A model generated the notes under the pieces. That model saw nothing but the letters and a program-made list of their open reading frames with translations. It did no database searches and had not been told where the DNA came from. Below are positions 58,817-64,000 of a stretch of DNA of 64,000 nt, one piece after another (position 1 is the stretch's first letter; every line of letters starts with the position of its first letter). The DNA comes from Microbispora bryophytorum. Lineage in GTDB: Bacteria > Actinomycetota > Actinomycetes > Streptosporangiales > Streptosporangiaceae. The position numbers and the translations under genes are program-made. The DNA is taken from positions 124,001-188,000 of the forward strand of contig NZ_VIRL01000004.1 of assembly GCF_006874465.1 (NCBI RefSeq), written 5' to 3'.

Positions 58817-59526
58817 TCCGTCTCCCCCTGCCACTCCGGAACGCTAGCAGCGGTTCCGGCGCCCTCGTACCGTGTGTCGTCGGCGGGCGGGAGCCGTACG
58901 GCGGTGTAGCGCCGCAGGTCGTCCTCGTTGAGCGGAGCCCCGGGAAGGGGTGATGCCCTGTCGGCGCGCAGGCCGTCCAGCACGAGCTCCACCACGCGTT
59001 CCATGGCCTGCTCGTCGTGCATGCCCGGCGGCGTGTACACGTTCAGGGTCATCAGCAGGGCGATGTCGCCGGGGCCGACGTCGGCGCGCAGCGTGCCGTC
59101 CGCCCGGGCCCGTTCGATCATGCGCAGGACGCCGGCGATCACGCGCTGCCGGATCTCGTGCAGGTCCGGGCCGGCGCGCAGCCGCTGGTGCAGGTGCGGT
59201 TCGAGCTTCGCCGGCAGCACGCCCAGCCGCAGGGCCACCGAGCCGCGCAGGAAACGGCACAACGCGTGCCAGGCGTCCGGCTCCTCGCGCCAGGCCGTCT
59301 CCGCCAGGTCCGCAAGCCGGCGCAGGCTCTCCACGCCGACCGCCCGGAGGAGCGCGTCCCTGTCGGGGAAGCGGCGGTAGAGCGTGCCGACGCCCACGCC
59401 GGCCCGGCGGGCGACGTCCTCCAACGGCACGTCGACGCCCTGCTCCAGGAACAACTCCTGGGCCGCGGCGACGATCAGATCCCGGTTGCGGCGCGCGTCG
59501 GCGCGCAGTCCCTTCTCCACTGCCAC
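58807..59526 (-). CDS. TetR-family regulator
   Basis: 239 residues. N-terminal helix-turn-helix RADARRNRDLIVAAAQELFLEQGVDVPLEDVARRAGVGVGTLYRRFPDRDALL is complete. The C-terminal ligand domain has VYTPPGMHDEQAMERVVELVLDGLRAD. The final 40 residues are unusually long and polar. It is divergent from the FAD monooxygenase across an 85-base gap holding a dyad, so that gene is the likely target. Its 3' end overlaps the SNF2 start by 10 bases, so the helicase may be partly co-expressed. Confidence 0.92.
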   Translation of the reverse strand: MAVEKGLRADARRNRDLIVAAAQELFLEQGVDVPLEDVARRAGVGVGTLYRRFPDRDALLRAVGVESLRRLADLAETAWREEPDAWHALCRFLRGSVALRLGVLPAKLEPHLHQRLRAGPDLHEIRQRVIAGVLRMIERARADGTLRADVGPGDIALLMTLNVYTPPGMHDEQAMERVVELVLDGLRADRASPLPGAPLNEDDLRRYTAVRLPPADDTRYEGAGTAASVPEWQGETECS

Positions 59527-59549
59527 CTCACCAACCGGATCTGGACGAT

Positions 59550-59588
59550 TTTCCTCCGGTTAGGATACCGTCGGATATCCGGAGGAAA
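59550..59588. promoter_or_regulatory. Dyad operator between TetR and FAD monooxygenase
   Basis: TTTCCTCCGG (59550-59559) and CCGGAGGAAA (59579-59588) are perfect inverted arms. CTCCGGTTAGGA and TTCCGGTTAGGG appear again as direct copies beside them. The location suggests binding by the TetR protein. Confidence 0.6.
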
Positions 59589-59611
59589 TTCTTCCGGTTA
59601 GGGGGTGCGTC

Positions 59612-60760
59612 ATGAGCACGGTGCTCATCTCAGGGGCAGGAATAGCGGGGCCGACGCTGGCCTACTGGCTGGCCAGGCACGGATTCCGGGTCACGGTCGT
59701 GGAACGCGGGGGAGAGCCCCGGTCCAGCGGCAACCCGGTGGACGTCAGGGGGCCGGCGGTCACGGTGGCGGAACGGATGGGTGTCCTGCCCCGGCTGCGC
59801 CGGGCCGCCACCGGCACGACCGGGGTCAGCTTCGTCGACGCGGCGGGCAGGCGGGTCGGCCGCATGGACATGCGCGCCGTGCAGCGGCCGGACGAGGTCG
59901 AGGTGCCGCGTGGCGACCTCGCGTCGATCCTTTACGAGGCGAGTCGCGGCCACGCCGATTTCCGCTTCGACGACTCCATCACGGCGCTCGCCCAGGACGG
60001 GCACGGGGTGGACGTCACCTTCGAGCACGCCGCCCCCCGCCGCTTCGACCTGGTGATCGGAGCCGACGGCCTGCACTCGGTGACGCGGCGCCTGACGTTC
60101 GGCCAGGAGACGGGGGCGCCGCAGAGCGACCTCGTGCGCCACATGGGCCTGTACGTCGCGACGACGCCGCTCGGCGGCGGGGCCGCCGAGGCCGGGCGGG
60201 ACATCCTCATGCACAACGTCCCCGGCAGGGCGGTCGCCGTCCATCCCGCGTCCCCGGGCGCGTTCTTCCTCTACCGGAGCCCGGCGATGCCGGGGTTCGA
60301 CCACCGCGACACCGAACAGCACAAGCGGATGCTGACCGAGGCCTTCGCGGGCGTGTCCTGGCGGGCGCCGGAACTGCTCGAACGGGTGAGCGTCACCGAC
60401 GACCTCTACTTCGACTCCGTCAGCCAGGTGCGCCTGCCCCGCTGGTGGAAGGGACGCGTCGCGCTCCTCGGCGACGCCGCCTCCTGCATGTCGCTGTTCG
60501 GCGACGGGTCCACCCTGGCGATGGCGGGGGCGTTCACCCTCGCCGAGGCGCTGGCCGGCACCGCCGATCCCGGGGCGGCCTTCCGCCGGTACGAGGCGAC
60601 GCACCGGCGCCTGGCCGACCCCAAGCAGCGGAACGCCGGGCAGGCGTCGGCACTCCTGGTCCCCGCGACGCGAGGCGGCATCCTCGCCAGGAACCTGGCA
60701 ACCCGCCTGTGGCCCGCCGTGGCCGCCGCCACGCGGCTCAGGCACGCGCTCGCCCGGTGA
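59612..60760 (+). CDS. FAD-dependent monooxygenase (TetX-like)
   Basis: 382 residues. VLISGAGIAGPTLAYWLARHGFRVTVVERG is the dinucleotide-binding GxGxxG fold; FDLVIGADGLHSVTRR is the GD-type second motif; GRVALLGDAASCMSLFGDGSTLAMAGAF is the third (GD...P like) motif. This is the class A flavoprotein monooxygenase family, in which relatives hydroxylate aromatic compounds or antibiotics such as tetracyclines. Substrate unknown. A divergent TetR with a shared dyad suggests induction by the compound it modifies, a common drug-tolerance arrangement. Confidence 0.9.
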   Translation: MSTVLISGAGIAGPTLAYWLARHGFRVTVVERGGEPRSSGNPVDVRGPAVTVAERMGVLPRLRRAATGTTGVSFVDAAGRRVGRMDMRAVQRPDEVEVPRGDLASILYEASRGHADFRFDDSITALAQDGHGVDVTFEHAAPRRFDLVIGADGLHSVTRRLTFGQETGAPQSDLVRHMGLYVATTPLGGGAAEAGRDILMHNVPGRAVAVHPASPGAFFLYRSPAMPGFDHRDTEQHKRMLTEAFAGVSWRAPELLERVSVTDDLYFDSVSQVRLPRWWKGRVALLGDAASCMSLFGDGSTLAMAGAFTLAEALAGTADPGAAFRRYEATHRRLADPKQRNAGQASALLVPATRGGILARNLATRLWPAVAAATRLRHALAR

Positions 60761-60803
60761 GACGCCGCGCATGGTGTTGGGGGGCCATGCCGTGCGTCCC
60801 GCG

Positions 60804-60865
60804 CTTCGCCGTGCGCCGTGTGCTTCGCCGTGCGCTGTGTGCTTCGCCGTGTGCTTCGCCGCGCC
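60804..60865 (+). repeat. 19-bp tandem repeats CTTCGCCGTGCGCCGTGTG
   Basis: Two 19-bp copies (CTTCGCCGTG + CGCCGTGTG and CGCTGTGTG) followed by two shortened 12-bp copies, in the intergenic space after the monooxygenase. No gene is called in 60761-61082. Confidence 0.7.
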
Positions 60866-60998
60866 CGACGTCGACACGGCGAGGTCGTCGCCCGGCAGCA
60901 CGGAGGCGAGGTCTCCCGGGCGGAACGGGTGGTCTGCCCGCCGTGTCACGTGCTGATGTCCTCGGCCCTCTGTTCGAGGGGGTGCTGTGAAACAAATG

Positions 60999-61012
60999 TT
61001 GCATATGAGCAA
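60999..61012 (+). promoter_or_regulatory. TTGC-ATATGA-GCAA dyad upstream of the 87-residue gene
   Basis: A short A+T-rich dyad (TTGCATATGAGCAA) in otherwise G-rich DNA, about 70 bases before the ATG at 61083. It may be a regulatory site or part of the promoter. Confidence 0.35.
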
Positions 61013-61082
61013 TACTTGGGCGCTGGGGGGGCAGGGGGGGTCTTTCTGAGCGGAGGTCCCTCCGTGACTAGAGAGGTGTGCA

Positions 61083-61346
61083 ATGACCGCGACCGCTACC
61101 GAGCGCCGCACTGCCGAGGGGCTCATCCACCCTTGGCCGGATGACCGCTACGAGGTCAGGTGTGACAGGGAGAGCCCGTTCACCGGTAGCCGTGACCGTT
61201 ACCACTATGCCAAGAACGCCGTGGAGTCGGCGAAGGCGCTGGAGCGAGCGGGGCTCGCCCGCCGCGTTGTGGTCGTCAGGCTGGCGGACGAGACCGTCAT
61301 CTACGACCGTGTCGGCGACGTGAACCTGCCTCCGGAGTCGTGGTGA
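61083..61346 (+). CDS. Orphan 87-residue protein
   Basis: MTATATERRTAEGLIHPWPDD, then YEVRCDRESPFTGSRDRYHYAKNAVESAKALERAGLARRVVVVRLADETVIYDRV. The pattern (two strands, helix, two strands) suggests a small alpha+beta fold. GAGAGG is six bases before the ATG. Family not recognised. A 16-bp hairpin follows the gene. Confidence 0.7.
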   Translation: MTATATERRTAEGLIHPWPDDRYEVRCDRESPFTGSRDRYHYAKNAVESAKALERAGLARRVVVVRLADETVIYDRVGDVNLPPESW

Positions 61347-61401
61347 TCCGGCATGTCACGGTGTGACACGCCCTGTTGCGTCCGATTGGGATAGCGGAAG
61401 A

Positions 61402-61438
61402 CGACGATCCCCCGGGAGTGTGTCCCGGGGGATCGTCG
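61402..61438. terminator. Strong bidirectional terminator
   Basis: CGACGATCCCCCGGGA and TCCCGGGGGATCGTCG form a perfect 16-bp stem with a GTGTG loop, between convergent genes ending at 61346 and 61475. Confidence 0.9.
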
Positions 61439-61474
61439 GTGTCCGGTGTGGGCCGCTGACTGCCGCGGTGGGCG

Positions 61475-61879
61475 TCAGGCGGGCGTGCAGGTGACGCTGG
61501 GAGCGCTGCCGCCGCCGCCCCCGCTGGTCATGAGGCCGAAGGTGGTCGAGCCGCCCATCGGGATGTCGCCGTTGTAGCTCTCGTTGCCGAACGCGTAGAA
61601 GCCCGGCAGGCCGATCACCGGGAGCGGCACGGCTCCTCCGACCTGGGTGACGACGGTGCCGTCGGTGTAACGCAACGACACGCGCCAGCCCTTGATCGCC
61701 GACGACCCGCTGTTGAGCACGGTCACCTGGGCGAGCGCGCCGTGGCTCTGCGAACCACCCCACACAGTGGTGATCGTGTAGGTCGCCGTGCAGCCGAGCG
61801 AGTCCGCGGCGGCCGGAGCGGCCGTGATCCCCGCGGCCGCCACGACCAGGGCAGCCGTGGCGATCGTCCGTCTGATCAT
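61475..61879 (-). CDS. Stand-alone secreted CBM2-like cellulose-binding protein
   Basis: 134 residues. Signal peptide RRTIATAALVVAAAGITAAPAAA, then a single carbohydrate-binding module: [40 protein letters not shown], and SYNGDIPMGGSTTFGLMTSG ending in SVTCTPA with the Cys pair of CBM2. A segment GLPGFYAFGN replaces the usual SWNG turn. There is no catalytic domain. It lies beside the GH9 cellulase in the same direction but across a hairpin. It may help the cell or the enzyme adhere to cellulose. Confidence 0.85.
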   Translation of the reverse strand: MIRRTIATAALVVAAAGITAAPAAADSLGCTATYTITTVWGGSQSHGALAQVTVLNSGSSAIKGWRVSLRYTDGTVVTQVGGAVPLPVIGLPGFYAFGNESYNGDIPMGGSTTFGLMTSGGGGGSAPSVTCTPA

Positions 61880-61911
61880 GATCTCTCCCCTTCTCGGCGC
61901 TGACGTGGATA

Positions 61912-61951
61912 CCCGCCTTCCCCAGGGAGGGGTCCGTCTGGGGAAGGCGGG
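61912..61951 (-). terminator. Terminator after the GH9 cellulase
   Basis: CCCGCCTTCCCCAG and CTGGGGAAGGCGGG form a perfect 14-bp stem with a 12-base loop, in the minus-strand gap between the cellulase stop and the CBM2 gene start. Confidence 0.85.
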
Positions 61952-61979
61952 CGGACGGGGGCGAGCCCGGGAAAGCGGA

Positions 61980-64000
<2,021 letters not shown>

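Overview
This window is high-G+C actinobacterial chromosome. The reasons are third codon positions that are almost all G or C, frequent GTG and TTG starts, several promoters whose -10 box sits 6 to 8 bases before a start codon (leaderless transcripts), secreted GH9/CBM2 cellulase genes, and an M6 protease of actinobacterial type. The gene content suits a soil Streptosporangiales-like organism, but no rRNA or other decisive marker is present, so that placement is an inference. No tRNA, rRNA, CRISPR array or intact insertion sequence was seen.

Layout. 0-9.8 kb: the 3' part of sbcC, a calpain-like protease, a hydroxyacid-oxoacid transhydrogenase-like dehydrogenase, a MerR regulator with a coupled membrane protein, an M50-like membrane protease, corA, and a degraded UbiB/ABC1 kinase gene. 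9.8-20.8 kb: a secreted three-repeat protein, then a probable leucine/branched-chain catabolic locus. That locus holds a fused E1 2-oxoacid dehydrogenase, a TetR regulator with a dyad operator, acyl-CoA carboxylase beta and alpha subunits, HMG-CoA lyase and an acyl-CoA dehydrogenase. 20.8-28.4 kb: a LysR/NTF2-like divergent pair, a GNAT gene, a pseudouridine catabolism operon (psuG, psuK and a repeat-rich protein of unknown function), and a PYROXD2-like oxidoreductase.

28.4-34.6 kb is a plastic, partly lower-G+C accessory stretch. It contains truncated and frameshifted genes, small orphan genes, an SRPBCC gene framed by inverted repeats of about 30 bp, a HAD phosphatase, flavoprotein and histidine-kinase remnants, and a family 2 glycosyltransferase. 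34.8-40.7 kb is a secreted and membrane copper-type locus: a LVIVD-repeat protein, a CopC-CopD fusion, a lipoprotein, a YcnI-like protein and a small ferritin-like protein.

40.8-47.4 kb is a four-gene minus-strand operon: acyl-CoA carboxyltransferase, biotin carboxylase/BCCP with an odd repetitive C-terminal tail, enoyl-CoA hydratase, and an AtuA-like DUF1446 protein. Its order resembles acyclic-terpene (atu) or methyl-branched acyl-CoA clusters. It supplies the hydratase step that the first carboxylase locus lacks. The rest holds a membrane Ser/Thr kinase, a GlcD-like FAD oxidase, an M6 (immune inhibitor A type) protease, a lipid-kinase homologue, a SWIM + SNF2 helicase pair, a TetR/FAD-monooxygenase divergent pair, a small orphan gene, and a cellulose-binding protein beside a GH9 cellulase that runs off the right edge.
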